From Rubrobacter xylanophilus (GTDB lineage: Bacteria; Actinomycetota; Rubrobacteria; Rubrobacterales; Rubrobacteraceae), in contig NZ_AP019791.1 of the NCBI RefSeq assembly GCF_007164525.1, forward strand, positions 2,777,501-2,841,500: 64,000 nt of DNA, in the 5' to 3' direction. A program made the translations under genes and the position numbers. The notes under the pieces were generated by a model. It did no database searches and was not told the origin of the DNA. It was given only the letters and a program-made list of their open reading frames with translations. Positions 8,496-16,584 of this stretch are shown here, piece after piece (the first letter of the stretch is position 1; every line of letters starts with the position of its first letter).

Positions 8496-9293
8496 ATGGC
8501 TCATCCAACCCATCATGAGCTTACGGGGTCTGCCGAGAGGGCGGCCGTAGCCGAGTTCGCCTACACGGCGGTCTCCGGGGAGCTGCGGCTGCGTGCCGTG
8601 GTACCCCTGCTGCTGGAGGGGGAGCCGGCCTTCACGCTCACCTTCGCCGAGTCGGAGGTGGCCGAGGAGATAAAGCGCTCGCCGCGGGTGGTACTCGTCT
8701 TTTCGGATTCGCGGCTGGCTTATCTGGGGTGGGAGGCTCTGGCCGTCTCTGCGCGGGTGGAGGTTTTTCACGACCCGGCGGGCGAGATCTTTCGAGAGAA
8801 GCTGCTGCATCAGGAGCTGCGCAAGTTCCGGAGCGAGCGCGATCTCATCGGCAGCCTGCTCCTTCAGCGCGAGAACTGGTGGTACATGGGCCGCCACGTC
8901 GTGCGCCTCATCGATCCGGGGGACCCTTACCCCGTCGCCCGTCGGTCGGGAGCGGATCAGGCCGTGCTGGCCTGGGGGGAGGGAGCGGAGCTGACGGCCG
9001 ACACCGTGGAGGTGGACGACTGGGATTCGGGGCGCATGGCGGTGCGCTCCCTGTCGGGTCGGGAGTTGCCGGCGGACGTCCCCGCGGCGGTCTTCTACCA
9101 CGACTTCTCCGTTCCGGACATGGAGCAACGGGTCTCTTTCCTCGCGACCGGGCGCCTCGTGAACGGGCGGCTGGTGGTGGAACGGCGGGAGGGGAGCAGG
9201 GATCTCGGGGAACGCCCCGGGCTCCTCACCCGGTGGAGAGCCTTCCGGGACCTCCGGAGACGCTGCCGAGAGGGTATCCGGCGTTACGAGTAG
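8496..9293 (+). CDS. Conserved hypothetical protein, possibly flavin split-barrel related
   Basis: A 265-aa soluble protein with no signal peptide or membrane segment. The N-terminal half (VPLLLEGEPAFTLTF, then SPRVVLVFSD) vaguely recalls pyridoxamine-phosphate-oxidase-like split barrels, but I cannot confirm it. The C-terminus is rich in Arg. The ATG at 8496 was chosen because the longer frame from 8436 adds only an improbable Cys/Asn-rich leader out of the AT-rich region. It is divergent from cstA and convergent with the ABC exporter permease, so it is probably monocistronic. Confidence 0.65.
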   Translation: MAHPTHHELTGSAERAAVAEFAYTAVSGELRLRAVVPLLLEGEPAFTLTFAESEVAEEIKRSPRVVLVFSDSRLAYLGWEALAVSARVEVFHDPAGEIFREKLLHQELRKFRSERDLIGSLLLQRENWWYMGRHVVRLIDPGDPYPVARRSGADQAVLAWGEGAELTADTVEVDDWDSGRMAVRSLSGRELPADVPAAVFYHDFSVPDMEQRVSFLATGRLVNGRLVVERREGSRDLGERPGLLTRWRAFRDLRRRCREGIRRYE

Positions 9294-9299
9294 CCGCCG

Positions 9300-10022
9300 C
9301 TACGGCCGGGGGGAGAGGAGCCGCGGTGCGGTGAGGCAGACGGCCGCCGCCGCGAGCGCGCTGATGAGGGTGGGGAGGAGGATGACCGCGAGCGGGCTAG
9401 CGGCCGTCGCGAGTCCGAAGACCTCCTTGAGGGCGTCGTTCATGTAGGCGAAGGGGACGAGCTGACGCAGCGCGGCGAGCAGTCCCTCGGGATGCTGGTT
9501 GCGGAAGAAACCGGAGAGGTAGATGAGCGGGAAGAGGACTATGGTGGCGTAGAGCAGCACGTCGGCCGGGGAGGAGGTGAAGTTGGCGAGCAGCACCCCT
9601 ATGGCGTTGGCGGTGAGCAGGGTGGCGAAGACGGCGACGGTCGCCGCCAGCACCCAGGCGGGCGGGGCCGGGTGCAGCAGGTATACCCCGGCGAGCGCCG
9701 GCAGGAGCTGGACGAAGTCCAGGACAGCGTTGACCAGCAGGATCTCGGCGACGATCCGGTACGGCGAGAGCGGGGTGAGCGCGAGCCGCACCAGGATCCC
9801 GTCGTTTATGTCGCTGGTGAGGCTCTCGCCCGCCCCGAAGGTGCCGGCCATAATGGCCACGAGCCCCACCACCGCCGCCGCGTACTGCGGCGGGATGGAG
9901 CTGGCCGCCACCGGGAGGATGATGGCCGCCGGGTAGAGCATCTTTATGGCGAGCGAGAGGCGCTTGCCGAGGAAGAGCGCCACGTCCTTCTTCCAGTAGC
10001 TGTCGGGCGGGTCAAGCCTCAT
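9300..10022 (-). CDS. ABC-2 type transporter permease
   Basis: A 240-aa integral membrane protein with about six hydrophobic segments; the central MAGTFGAGESLTSDINDGIL region, LIYLSGFF near the fifth helix and LVPFAYMNDALKEVFG before the last helix are typical of ABC-2 (DrrB/NodJ-like) export permeases. It overlaps the upstream ATPase gene by 11 bp, so the two form a two-component exporter. The substrate is unknown; multidrug, lipid or polysaccharide precursors are all possible. Confidence 0.85.
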   Translation of the reverse strand: MRLDPPDSYWKKDVALFLGKRLSLAIKMLYPAAIILPVAASSIPPQYAAAVVGLVAIMAGTFGAGESLTSDINDGILVRLALTPLSPYRIVAEILLVNAVLDFVQLLPALAGVYLLHPAPPAWVLAATVAVFATLLTANAIGVLLANFTSSPADVLLYATIVLFPLIYLSGFFRNQHPEGLLAALRQLVPFAYMNDALKEVFGLATAASPLAVILLPTLISALAAAAVCLTAPRLLSPRP

Positions 10023-10986
10023 CTTCCGTGAGCGCCTCCCCGGTGAGCCTCACGAACACGTCCTCAAGGGTGGGCCGCTCGACGGAGAGGGTCGTTATGT
10101 CCCCGCCGGAGCGCACGATGGCCTCCACCACCCCGGCGACGATGCCGGGTCCGTCCTCGCAGTGGACGACGAGGTTCTTCCCCTCCGGGGCGACCCGCCG
10201 CACCCCGGGCGCCTCCCCGACCTCTCCGTAGGGCACGGGGTTGCGCAGCGTGGCCACGATCCTCCGGACGCCCCTGAGCGAGGAGACGAGCTCCTCCGGC
10301 GTCCCCTCCGCGACGACGCGGCCGCGGTGCAGGAACACGACCCGGTCGCAGAGCGACTCCACCTCGTCCACCTGGTTGCTGGCGAGCAGGACGGCGCACC
10401 CCCCCCTGGCGGCCTCCCGTAGCTTCCGCTGGTAGGCCAGCCGGGAGGTGTAGTCCAGCCCGAGCGAGGGTTCGTCCAGCAGCAGCACCTCTGGCTCGTG
10501 GGCGAGCGCCTCGATGAGGGCGAGCTTCTTCGCCATGCCGTAGGAGTAGTTCTTGGCCTTCTCCCCCGCGTATTCGGCGAGACCGAAGTACCCGAAAAGG
10601 CTCTGCAGCGCCCGGGTGGCCTTCTCCTCACCCATCCCGTAGGAGCGGGCGAAGAGGTAGGCGTTCGCCCAGCCGGAGAGGTCGCCGTAGTGGGTGGGGC
10701 GGTCCACCATTATCCCGAGCCTCGCGCGGATCTCGCGCTTCTCCCTGATCCCGTCCAGCCCGCACACCCTGAAGGTGCCGGAGTCGGGTGCTGTCGCGGT
10801 GGAGAGAACGCGCAGCAGCGTGCTCTTGCCGCTCCCGTTCGGTCCCACTAGCCCGAGCACCTCCCCGGCGGAGACGGAGAGGCTTACGCCTTCCACCCCC
10901 CGTCCGCTCGACCTGTAGCGGCGGGTTACGCCCTCGACCTCGAGGACCGGCGCGGTTTTCTCCGAGCTCCTCATCGGCACTCGCAT
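10012..10986 (-). CDS. ABC transporter ATP-binding protein (ABC-2 exporter)
   Basis: A 324-aa ATPase partner of the downstream permease. Walker A GPNGSGKST, Walker B LLLDEP followed by SLGLD, and an unusual signature region (NYSYGMAKK in place of LSGGQ). The C-terminal ~90 residues (IVATLRNPVPYG to TLSVERPTLEDVFVRLTGE) form the regulatory extension seen in DrrA/CcmA-like exporters. GGAG lies 10 bp before the ATG at 10986; a second in-frame ATG follows four codons later. Transcribed alone with its permease. Confidence 0.87.
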   Translation of the reverse strand: MRVPMRSSEKTAPVLEVEGVTRRYRSSGRGVEGVSLSVSAGEVLGLVGPNGSGKSTLLRVLSTATAPDSGTFRVCGLDGIREKREIRARLGIMVDRPTHYGDLSGWANAYLFARSYGMGEEKATRALQSLFGYFGLAEYAGEKAKNYSYGMAKKLALIEALAHEPEVLLLDEPSLGLDYTSRLAYQRKLREAARGGCAVLLASNQVDEVESLCDRVVFLHRGRVVAEGTPEELVSSLRGVRRIVATLRNPVPYGEVGEAPGVRRVAPEGKNLVVHCEDGPGIVAGVVEAIVRSGGDITTLSVERPTLEDVFVRLTGEALTEDEA

Positions 10987-11036
10987 TCTAGCTTCGCTCC
11001 GGCGGCGGCGTTGTTGCCGGCATCACCGCGCGGGTT

Positions 11037-11804
11037 TTATCTCGGGCTTTTGCCCGGGACGAAACCGCGGGGCAGCTCCAGGCCGTGGGCCGCGAGGAGG
11101 TCGGCGTCGCAGATGATCTCTTGCGCCGGACCGTCGGCCACGACGCGCCCGCCGTCGAGGATCACAGCCCGCTCACACAGCTCGCAAGCGTAGGGCAGGT
11201 CGTGGGTCGTCATGATGAGGGTCCGGTCGAGCCCCGCGAGAAGCTCGCCGAGCTCGCGCCTGCCGCGGGGATCCAGCCCGCTCGAAGGCTCGTCCAGGAC
11301 GATGACCTCCGGCTGCATGCTCAGCACCGCGGCGATGGCGGCCCGCTTTTTCTGCCCGAAGGAGAGGTGGTGCGGCGGTCTGTGCCCGAGTCCCGCGATG
11401 CCGACCGCGTCCAGGGCGCGCTCGACCCGCCGGCGAACCTCCTCTTCCCCGAATCCCAGGTTGGAGGGCCCGAAGGCCACGTCCTGGGCCACGGTGGGCA
11501 TGAAGAGCATGTCGTCCGGGTCCTGGAAGACCACGCCCACCCTGCGTCGGATCTCCTTCAAGTCCCTCTCTACGGAGAGGCCGCAGACGGAGACCGAACC
11601 GCTGGTGGTCTTGAGGAGGCCGTTTAGCAGCAGACAGAGGGTGGACTTTCCAGCCCCGTTGGGGCCCAGGATGGCGACCCTCTCGCCAGACCCGACCCGG
11701 AGGGTGACCCCCCAGAGCGCCCGGTGCCCGTCCGGGTAGGTGTAGCTGAGGTCGGAGAGCTCGACCGCCACGGGCTCCTCGGTGCTCCGGCGGGCCTCGC
11801 TCAT
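11037..11804 (-). CDS. cbiO: Energy-coupling-factor ATPase CbiO (Co/Ni uptake)
   Basis: A 255-aa ECF ATPase: Walker A GPNGAGKST, Q-loop VVFQDPDDMLF (the DPDD is typical of CbiO), signature LSFGQKKRAA and Walker B VIVLDEPSSGLDP. The frame is open far upstream but the ATG at 11804 overlaps the cbiQ stop by 4 bp. It completes the fur-cbiM-PDGLE-cbiQ-cbiO operon; the final step is ATP-driven uptake of Co2+ or Ni2+ through CbiM. Confidence 0.92.
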   Translation of the reverse strand: MSEARRSTEEPVAVELSDLSYTYPDGHRALWGVTLRVGSGERVAILGPNGAGKSTLCLLLNGLLKTTSGSVSVCGLSVERDLKEIRRRVGVVFQDPDDMLFMPTVAQDVAFGPSNLGFGEEEVRRRVERALDAVGIAGLGHRPPHHLSFGQKKRAAIAAVLSMQPEVIVLDEPSSGLDPRGRRELGELLAGLDRTLIMTTHDLPYACELCERAVILDGGRVVADGPAQEIICDADLLAAHGLELPRGFVPGKSPR

Positions 11805-12550
11805 GCCTGCATCAAGACGGCAGCGCTCAGCGAGAGCGTGGTCGCGGCCAGAAACAGCGCGTCCGCGACGCCCATCCGCAGGGGACCCGCCGCGGTCCGG
11901 GGCATGCGTCCCTCGTAGAGCCGGCTCAGCATGGCCAGATATACGCGCTCCCCGCGCTCCAGTGAACGTACGAACAGGGTTGCGATCAGGGGACCGGTGG
12001 ACATGGCCTGCCAGAGCCATCTCGCCGAGTAGCCGCGCGCAGCCCGGGCCCGCTGCATGCGCGAGACCTCCCCGGCGATCACCTGCAGGTAGCGCCACAT
12101 GAACGCCGCGATCTCAAGGATGATGCGCGGGCATCCGAGCTCCTCGAAGCCCCGCAGGAGGCTCGGGAACGGCGTGGTGGAGCTCAGGAGTACCATCCCG
12201 AGGACCGAGAGGGTCACCTTGAGGGCGACCGTGGCGCCCAGAACGAGACCGTCCTCGGCGGTGAAGGGCAGGATGGCGGCGGCCAGGAGAAAGGGGATCT
12301 CCACGCTCATGCGCCGCAGCACATAGAGCGGGTGCAGGCCGGCGGCGGCGACCAGCCCGACAAGGACCACCGCCAGAAAGCCGAAGGCCGCCCAGGCCCC
12401 GGCCGGGAGCGACGCTACAACGACGACCATCCCAAGCAGACCGAGTATCTTTGATCTGGGATCCAGGCGATGCACCGGCGAGTCCTTCGCCGCCGCCACC
12501 TCCACGGCACCGAGCCCGCCGCCATGGTGCCCGTCGCCCAATCCGCTCAT
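11801..12550 (-). CDS. cbiQ: ECF transporter transmembrane component CbiQ
   Basis: A 249-aa T-component that couples CbiO ATP hydrolysis to the CbiM substrate unit. The N-terminus contains the usual SPVHRLDPRSKIL motif, followed by hydrophobic helices and the coupling-helix motif RAARGY (QRARAARGYSARW), plus a second cytoplasmic coupling region around RLYEGRMP. The ATG at 12550 overlaps the preceding small gene's stop by 4 bp. Upstream in-frame sequence is a shadow of that gene. Confidence 0.9.
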   Translation of the reverse strand: MSGLGDGHHGGGLGAVEVAAAKDSPVHRLDPRSKILGLLGMVVVVASLPAGAWAAFGFLAVVLVGLVAAAGLHPLYVLRRMSVEIPFLLAAAILPFTAEDGLVLGATVALKVTLSVLGMVLLSSTTPFPSLLRGFEELGCPRIILEIAAFMWRYLQVIAGEVSRMQRARAARGYSARWLWQAMSTGPLIATLFVRSLERGERVYLAMLSRLYEGRMPRTAAGPLRMGVADALFLAATTLSLSAAVLMQA

Positions 12551-12900
12551 TCCAGCCGGTGTCCGGACGTCCCGCCCCGCGGTCCGCCAGAGATCCGCAG
12601 CAGCGCGACGATCCCCGCCCCCACGAGGAAGGTCGCCGCCACCCCTACCAGCCCGGAGAGCCAGGTCACCCGGTAGTCCAGCAGGGCCCGGGGTGCGATC
12701 TTGAGTACAGGGTCGCCCTCGTGCCTTGCCAGACAGGCCTCCTCGTCGGGAGCGCCGCGACAGGCGCTCTCGATGATCGCGCGCTGCAGGGCATCCGGAG
12801 TGCCCGCGGCGAAGTTGGAGAGGACCACCGCGATCAGGAGCGTCACTGCCAGACCGGCGAGCACGAACGCGACGGTCGATCTCCCGGCGGACGGACCCAT
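12547..12900 (-). CDS. PDGLE-domain (CbiN-like) small ECF subunit
   Basis: A 117-aa protein with one N-terminal and one C-terminal transmembrane helix around an outside loop. The loop begins TPDALQ, a variant of the PDGLE motif that defines the family which replaces or extends CbiN. It includes the paired cysteines of SACRGAPDEEACLA. It starts at ATG 12900, overlapping the cbiM stop by one base (TGATG), and ends inside the cbiQ start. The position between cbiM and cbiQ matches cobalt/nickel transporters. Confidence 0.82.
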   Translation of the reverse strand: MGPSAGRSTVAFVLAGLAVTLLIAVVLSNFAAGTPDALQRAIIESACRGAPDEEACLARHEGDPVLKIAPRALLDYRVTWLSGLVGVAATFLVGAGIVALLRISGGPRGGTSGHRLE

Positions 12901-13565
12901 CACGCAGCCTCCTCCCTCGCAGGTGCGGGCAACCGGTCTCTGCCGGCAAGGAGGTCCGGCCGGGTGGCGAGGACCGCCGCGACGACGCTCGTCGAGATGA
13001 CGGCCTCGAGTACGCCGACCAGGGTGTGTACCCCGATCATGATCGGAAACGCCGCCAGCGGTAACGGACCTCCCACGGCTATGAAGACCGAGGCCAGCGC
13101 ACTGGCCGCCACGATCGACAGCCAGGAGGTGACCGCCACGGAGCCGAGGTACACCGCCCGCGTGCGCGGCAGCAACCCCGTGAGCGCCCGGAAGAAGTAG
13201 TAGCCTCCCACGGCAGGAAGAACCCCCATGCATAGTATGTTGGCTCCCAGAGCCGTTATGCCCCCGTCCGCGAAGCCCACGGCCTGCACGAAATACACCA
13301 CGCTCATCACCAGCACGCCGACCCACGGGCCTAACAGGATCCCCGCCATGGCCCCTCCTAACAGGTGCGCGCTGGTGCCGCCCGCCACCGGAACTGTGAC
13401 CATCTGCGCGGCAAAGATGAAGGCCGCCGCCAGACCGACAACGGGGATGCGCTGCTCGTCGAGCTCATCGCGAGCCTTTTTCAGCGCGTAGGCTACCGCT
13501 CCCGCACCGGCGAACCCCGTCGCCGCAGCCGTGGCCGGATACATCAGTCCGTCGGGTATGTGCAT
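12900..13565 (-). CDS. cbiM: Cobalt/nickel ECF substrate-specific component CbiM
   Basis: A 221-aa membrane protein beginning MHIPDG; the mature N-terminus with Met and His directly coordinates the metal in CbiM/NikM proteins. Several transmembrane helices follow, including the conserved GGTSAHLLGGAMAGILLGPW region. GAGGGGATGAG lies directly upstream of the ATG. No cobalamin riboswitch precedes it; instead a Fur-family gene ends 1 bp upstream. Whether it takes Ni or Co cannot be read from the sequence. Confidence 0.92.
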   Translation of the reverse strand: MHIPDGLMYPATAAATGFAGAGAVAYALKKARDELDEQRIPVVGLAAAFIFAAQMVTVPVAGGTSAHLLGGAMAGILLGPWVGVLVMSVVYFVQAVGFADGGITALGANILCMGVLPAVGGYYFFRALTGLLPRTRAVYLGSVAVTSWLSIVAASALASVFIAVGGPLPLAAFPIMIGVHTLVGVLEAVISTSVVAAVLATRPDLLAGRDRLPAPAREEAA

Positions 13566-13566
13566 C

Positions 13567-14052
13567 TCATCCCCTCTCACCTTCGACCCGCACACCGCCT
13601 CGCTTGCCCCCCTCATCCCCGAGACACCCCGGACAGAGTCCCCTCGCGACCACGTGTAGCTCGTGTACCTCAAAGCCCCCGACCGCGAGCGCCGCAAGCA
13701 GCCCGCGGATGATCTCCGGTGAGGCCTCGGGATGGAAGACCTCGCCACACCGCTCGCAGACCAGATGCGGATGCGGGCTCACGTGGGCCTCGAAGAGCGC
13801 AGGTCCCTCGGGAAGATGGCTCTCCACCACGAGGTTCGCCTCCCGCAGAGCCTCAAGCGCCCTGTAGACCGTCGAAAGCTCCATCCCGGGAAGCACCTCC
13901 CGGGTCCTCTCCCAGATCTCCTGAGCGCTCATATGGGTCCCCGACTCCGCCAGAAGCCTCCACACGTGCGCCCGCTGCGGCGTGACCCGTATCCCCTTCT
14001 CCTTGAGCGGTTTCTCCGATATTCGCAAGGGGCTTTGAGGGGATGATGACAT
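13567..14052 (-). CDS. Fur-family metalloregulator (Nur/Zur-like)
   Basis: A 161-aa regulator. An N-terminal winged helix (KEKGIRVTPQRAHVWRLL and MELSTVYRALEAL, the Fur recognition helix) is followed by a metal-binding/dimer domain with HVSPHPHLVCERCGEVF and a C-terminal CPGC; the two CxxC pairs should form the structural zinc site. It is first in the operon with cbiM-PDGLE-cbiQ-cbiO, so it is probably a nickel- or cobalt-responsive repressor of this uptake system and of itself (inference). The ATG lies 45 bp from a divergent gene, so its operator must be in 14053-14097. Confidence 0.88.
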   Translation of the reverse strand: MSSSPQSPLRISEKPLKEKGIRVTPQRAHVWRLLAESGTHMSAQEIWERTREVLPGMELSTVYRALEALREANLVVESHLPEGPALFEAHVSPHPHLVCERCGEVFHPEASPEIIRGLLAALAVGGFEVHELHVVARGLCPGCLGDEGGKRGGVRVEGERG

Positions 14053-14097
14053 CGGGGGTAGACTGTTAAGGACAGCGAGAGTGGAGGAGGATTTGGC
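14053..14097. promoter_or_regulatory. Short divergent promoter region between fur-like gene and dehydrogenase
   Basis: Only 45 bp separate the divergent starts. It contains TAGACT (14061-14066) and TTAAGG, and GGAGGAGG ahead of the plus-strand GTG. The metalloregulator's operator would have to lie here, so the divergent dehydrogenase might be co-regulated (inference). No clear long palindrome is visible. Confidence 0.4.
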
Positions 14098-14970
14098 GTG
14101 TCGGGAGGCGGGAGGATTGTTACGGTTTTAGGGACCGGGATCATGGGGAGTGCCATGGCCCGCAACCTCCTGGAGGCGGGCATGGAGGTGCGGGTCTGGA
14201 ACCGCACTCGGGAGAAGGCCGAGCCGCTCGCCGCCGAGGGCGCGCGGGTCGCGGACAGCCCGCGGGGGGCGGCCCGGGGGGCGGACATTCTCATCACCAT
14301 GCTCGCCGACGCCGACGCGGTGGAGCGGGCGGTGGGGGAGGGGGTGCTGGAGACGCTCGCCCCCGGAGCCGTGTGGCTCCAGACGAGCACCGTGGGGATC
14401 GAGGGCACCCGAAGGCTGCAGCGGATAGCGCTCGAGCAGGGGGTGGCCTACGTGGACGCGCCGGTGCTCGGCACCCGGGAGCCCGCCGAGGCCGGGGAGC
14501 TCGTGGTGCTCGCCTCCGGTCCCGAGGAGGTGCGTCCGGATTGCGAGCCGGTCTTCGAGGCCATCGGCAAGAAGACGCTGTGGGTCGGCCCCGTGGGGGC
14601 GGGCACCCGGCTCAAGCTGGTGGTGAACGGTTGGATCACCGGTCTGCTCGGCGTGCTGGGGGAGACCTTCGCCCTCGCGGAGCGGCTGGGGGTCGACCCC
14701 TCCAGCTTCTTCGAGGCCGTGGAGGGTGGTCCGCTGGATCTTCCCTACGCCCGGGTCAAGGGGAAGATGATGGCCGAGAGGGAGTACCCCACGAGCTTCT
14801 CCGTGAGGCTCGCCCGCAAGGACGTGGCCCTCATCCTGGAGGCCGCGGGTTCCCTGCGGCTGCCGGTGTGCGAAGCCGTGGCCTACCACCTCGACCGGGC
14901 CGCCGGGGCGGGTCACGCCGAGGAAGACATGGCCGCCCTCTACGAGGGCGTGAGGGCCGTTTCGGGATGA
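14098..14970 (+). CDS. NAD(P)-dependent beta-hydroxyacid dehydrogenase (3-hydroxyisobutyrate dehydrogenase family)
   Basis: A 290-aa cytoplasmic oxidoreductase. N-terminal Rossmann fold with VLGTGIMGSAMARNLLEAG (GxGxxG), substrate motif around YVDAPVLGTREPAEAG, and the catalytic-lysine helix GTRLKLVVNGWITG typical of 3-hydroxyisobutyrate/tartronate semialdehyde/glyoxylate reductases. GTG start preceded by GGAGGAGG. The exact substrate cannot be told. Divergent from the Fur-type regulator and convergent with the dioxygenase-like gene. Confidence 0.88.
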   Translation: MSGGGRIVTVLGTGIMGSAMARNLLEAGMEVRVWNRTREKAEPLAAEGARVADSPRGAARGADILITMLADADAVERAVGEGVLETLAPGAVWLQTSTVGIEGTRRLQRIALEQGVAYVDAPVLGTREPAEAGELVVLASGPEEVRPDCEPVFEAIGKKTLWVGPVGAGTRLKLVVNGWITGLLGVLGETFALAERLGVDPSSFFEAVEGGPLDLPYARVKGKMMAEREYPTSFSVRLARKDVALILEAAGSLRLPVCEAVAYHLDRAAGAGHAEEDMAALYEGVRAVSG

Positions 14971-14985
14971 GAGAGCCGGGACCCC

Positions 14986-15516
14986 CTACACCCGGTCACA
15001 GACGTAGTCGCGCAGGGGGGCGTAGTCCCGACCGTCGATCTTCCCGCTCCGCGGTCCGTAGAGGTGTACCGAGACGGCCGGCTCCGCGGACGGGTTCGCC
15101 AGGCGGTGGATGCCCCCCTCGTACGGAAGGACGGTCGAGATCCCCGAGCGTCCGCCCCACCGGCGCCGCCAGAGCCTCCTGAGGCGGGCGTGCTCCGGGG
15201 TGCGGCCGTCGTCGAGACGTCCGTAGCGCTCCTCTACGACGCTCCCCGCGACGCAGCAGAATGCCCCCCAGGAAGAGTGGTCGTGGACTCGGGTCGCGGT
15301 CCCCGGGGGCCAGACGAAGACCTGCAGCGTGCAGGGGCCGTGGGCGCTGCTATGGGCCACGTACCACCCCCGGGCCTTCGCCGCCTCCCCGAGTAGGGGC
15401 AGGACGCATGTCCCCAGAAAGTCCCGATCGGCAGAGATACGCCTCAGGACGTCCGCGGCATCCTCTACGGTGGGTTTCTGCGGCAGGCGGATATCCGGCA
15501 TGTCCGTGGTTCTCAT
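14986..15516 (-). CDS. Cysteine-dioxygenase-like cupin
   Basis: A 176-aa cupin. The HDHSSWGAFCCVAGSVVEE stretch carries the two metal-binding histidines of the first cupin motif, and GGIHRLANPS supplies the third histidine, as in thiol dioxygenases of the cysteine dioxygenase family, which use Fe(II) and O2 to oxidise a thiol to a sulfinate. It is the last gene of the minus-strand sulfur-related cluster that includes TusA- and DsrE-like genes, so its substrate may be cysteine or another small thiol (inference). Confidence 0.75.
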   Translation of the reverse strand: MRTTDMPDIRLPQKPTVEDAADVLRRISADRDFLGTCVLPLLGEAAKARGWYVAHSSAHGPCTLQVFVWPPGTATRVHDHSSWGAFCCVAGSVVEERYGRLDDGRTPEHARLRRLWRRRWGGRSGISTVLPYEGGIHRLANPSAEPAVSVHLYGPRSGKIDGRDYAPLRDYVCDRV

Positions 15517-15540
15517 CGCCCGGCGCCCCCGGCCGTTTCG

Positions 15541-16149
15541 CTAGGCCGCCCAGCTGAAGGGGGCGGAGTGAGCGTTCTTCTCCGCGTTGGAGAACTCCAG
15601 CCCGAAGGCCGAGACCCGGGAGCTGGTCGCCCGGGCGATGGTCAGCGTCGAGTTGGCCGGATGGAATACCCCCGTGAGCTTCGAGACCTCGCCCTCTGGA
15701 GTCTGCGGCGGCACGAAGTCTTCGACCTCGATCTCCGCGAAGTTCCCGATCTTCACCCGGTGGTGCCGACCATCGTCGGTATATTCGATGGCCGCCGCCT
15801 CCACACCCAGCATCTCCCCGATCAGAGGGACGAGTAGCGCCATGGGACCGCCCATCTGCCCGGAGAAGACGGCTTCGAGCATCCCGGCCTGCTCCCGGGA
15901 GGCCGCCTCGTCCATGAACAGCCCGACCCGCCAGCCGCCGTCGGCCATGACCCGGGGCGTGTCGGCGAGCACGGCCACGGTGAGCCCGCTCACGTCTACG
16001 CCCTCGATCCAACCGGAGTCGACGTGGAAGACGAGCACCGCCCGGCAGCGTTCTTGGTCGGCCGGCATCGTCAGCCCCGAGGTGGAGCAGGGGCACACCA
16101 TGTCGCAGGAACAGTTCTCGAAGAAGGTTCCCCTCAGTCGCCACGCCAT
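15541..16149 (-). CDS. DUF1326-domain protein
   Basis: A 202-aa protein with an N-terminal Cys motif NCSCDMVCPC that defines DUF1326, followed by a beta-rich body. The biochemical role is unknown. In other genomes this family is frequently adjacent to DUF2182 membrane proteins, as here (DUF2182 lies three genes upstream). The Cys-rich start suggests metal or thiol chemistry. It begins 54 bp after the DsrE-like gene's final stop. Confidence 0.85.
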   Translation of the reverse strand: MAWRLRGTFFENCSCDMVCPCSTSGLTMPADQERCRAVLVFHVDSGWIEGVDVSGLTVAVLADTPRVMADGGWRVGLFMDEAASREQAGMLEAVFSGQMGGPMALLVPLIGEMLGVEAAAIEYTDDGRHHRVKIGNFAEIEVEDFVPPQTPEGEVSKLTGVFHPANSTLTIARATSSRVSAFGLEFSNAEKNAHSAPFSWAA

Positions 16150-16203
16150 CCGTCTCTCCTTTCTCCCGCTCGCCGTGAGCCGGGTCGTGTGCAGCGTCTC
16201 TTC

Positions 16204-16584
16204 CTAGAACGAGACCACGCTGCGTTCGGCGGCCATCTGGGAGAAGCCCACCGGGTCGGTGAATCGCGCTCCCAGGTTTGCGAGGTCCGCCTCGGTCACC
16301 CCCCGGGCGACCGCACACGAGCCTCAGACGTATACCGGTATCCCGAGGTCCCTGACCTTCTCTACCAGATCCCCGAGCGGCGGAAAGCCCACGCCGTGCA
16401 CGGCGTCGATCATGCCCGGCTTGGCCAGGCTGGCCGCTTCTCCCACCAGCACTATGCAGCAGTCCATCTCTTCGGTTCCGGCGCCCGTGGCCACGAGGAA
16501 GGGCAGCGTGGCCAGCGTGGGATCGTCGGTTCCGTGCAACCCCACGTACATCAGGGGTCTCCGGTCGGCTCTCTCCATGTTCAT
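16204..16584 (-). CDS. DsrE-like protein with in-frame TGA: candidate selenoprotein
   Basis: Read through the TGA at 16324-16326, this is a 126-aa DsrE/DsrF-like protein, the usual family length. The first 86 residues (ending GIPVYV) and the 39 after the TGA (GSCAVARGVTEADL and on to the TAG at 16204) are both clearly family sequence in one unbroken frame. From memory, relatives have Cys at the TGA position (YVCGSC-type motif), so selenocysteine at residue 87 would give a U-G-S-C redox motif. A GC-rich hairpin lies just downstream of the TGA. The ATG overlaps the tusA stop by 4 bp. Alternatives are a nonsense mutation or an 86-aa truncated protein. Confidence 0.75.
16293..16313 (-). other. 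SECIS-like hairpin downstream of in-frame TGA
   Basis: On the minus strand a 9-bp stem (CGGTCGCCC pairing with GGGTGACCG, one G-U pair) closes a GGG loop. It starts 10 bases after the TGA, with its loop 20 bases after it. Bacterial SECIS elements sit directly after the UGA with a G in the apical loop at about this distance. Hairpins are common in DNA this GC-rich, so the structure alone is weak evidence. Confidence 0.5.

Noticed and set aside
13500-14100. Possible cobalamin riboswitch before the cbiM operon
   Set aside because: Only 45 bp of non-coding sequence precede the operon and a Fur-family gene sits between; the conserved cobalamin box is not seen.
16204-16323. Separate small gene downstream of the TGA
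   Set aside because: There is no independent start codon with a ribosome site, and the 39 residues are the continuation of the same DsrE-like domain.
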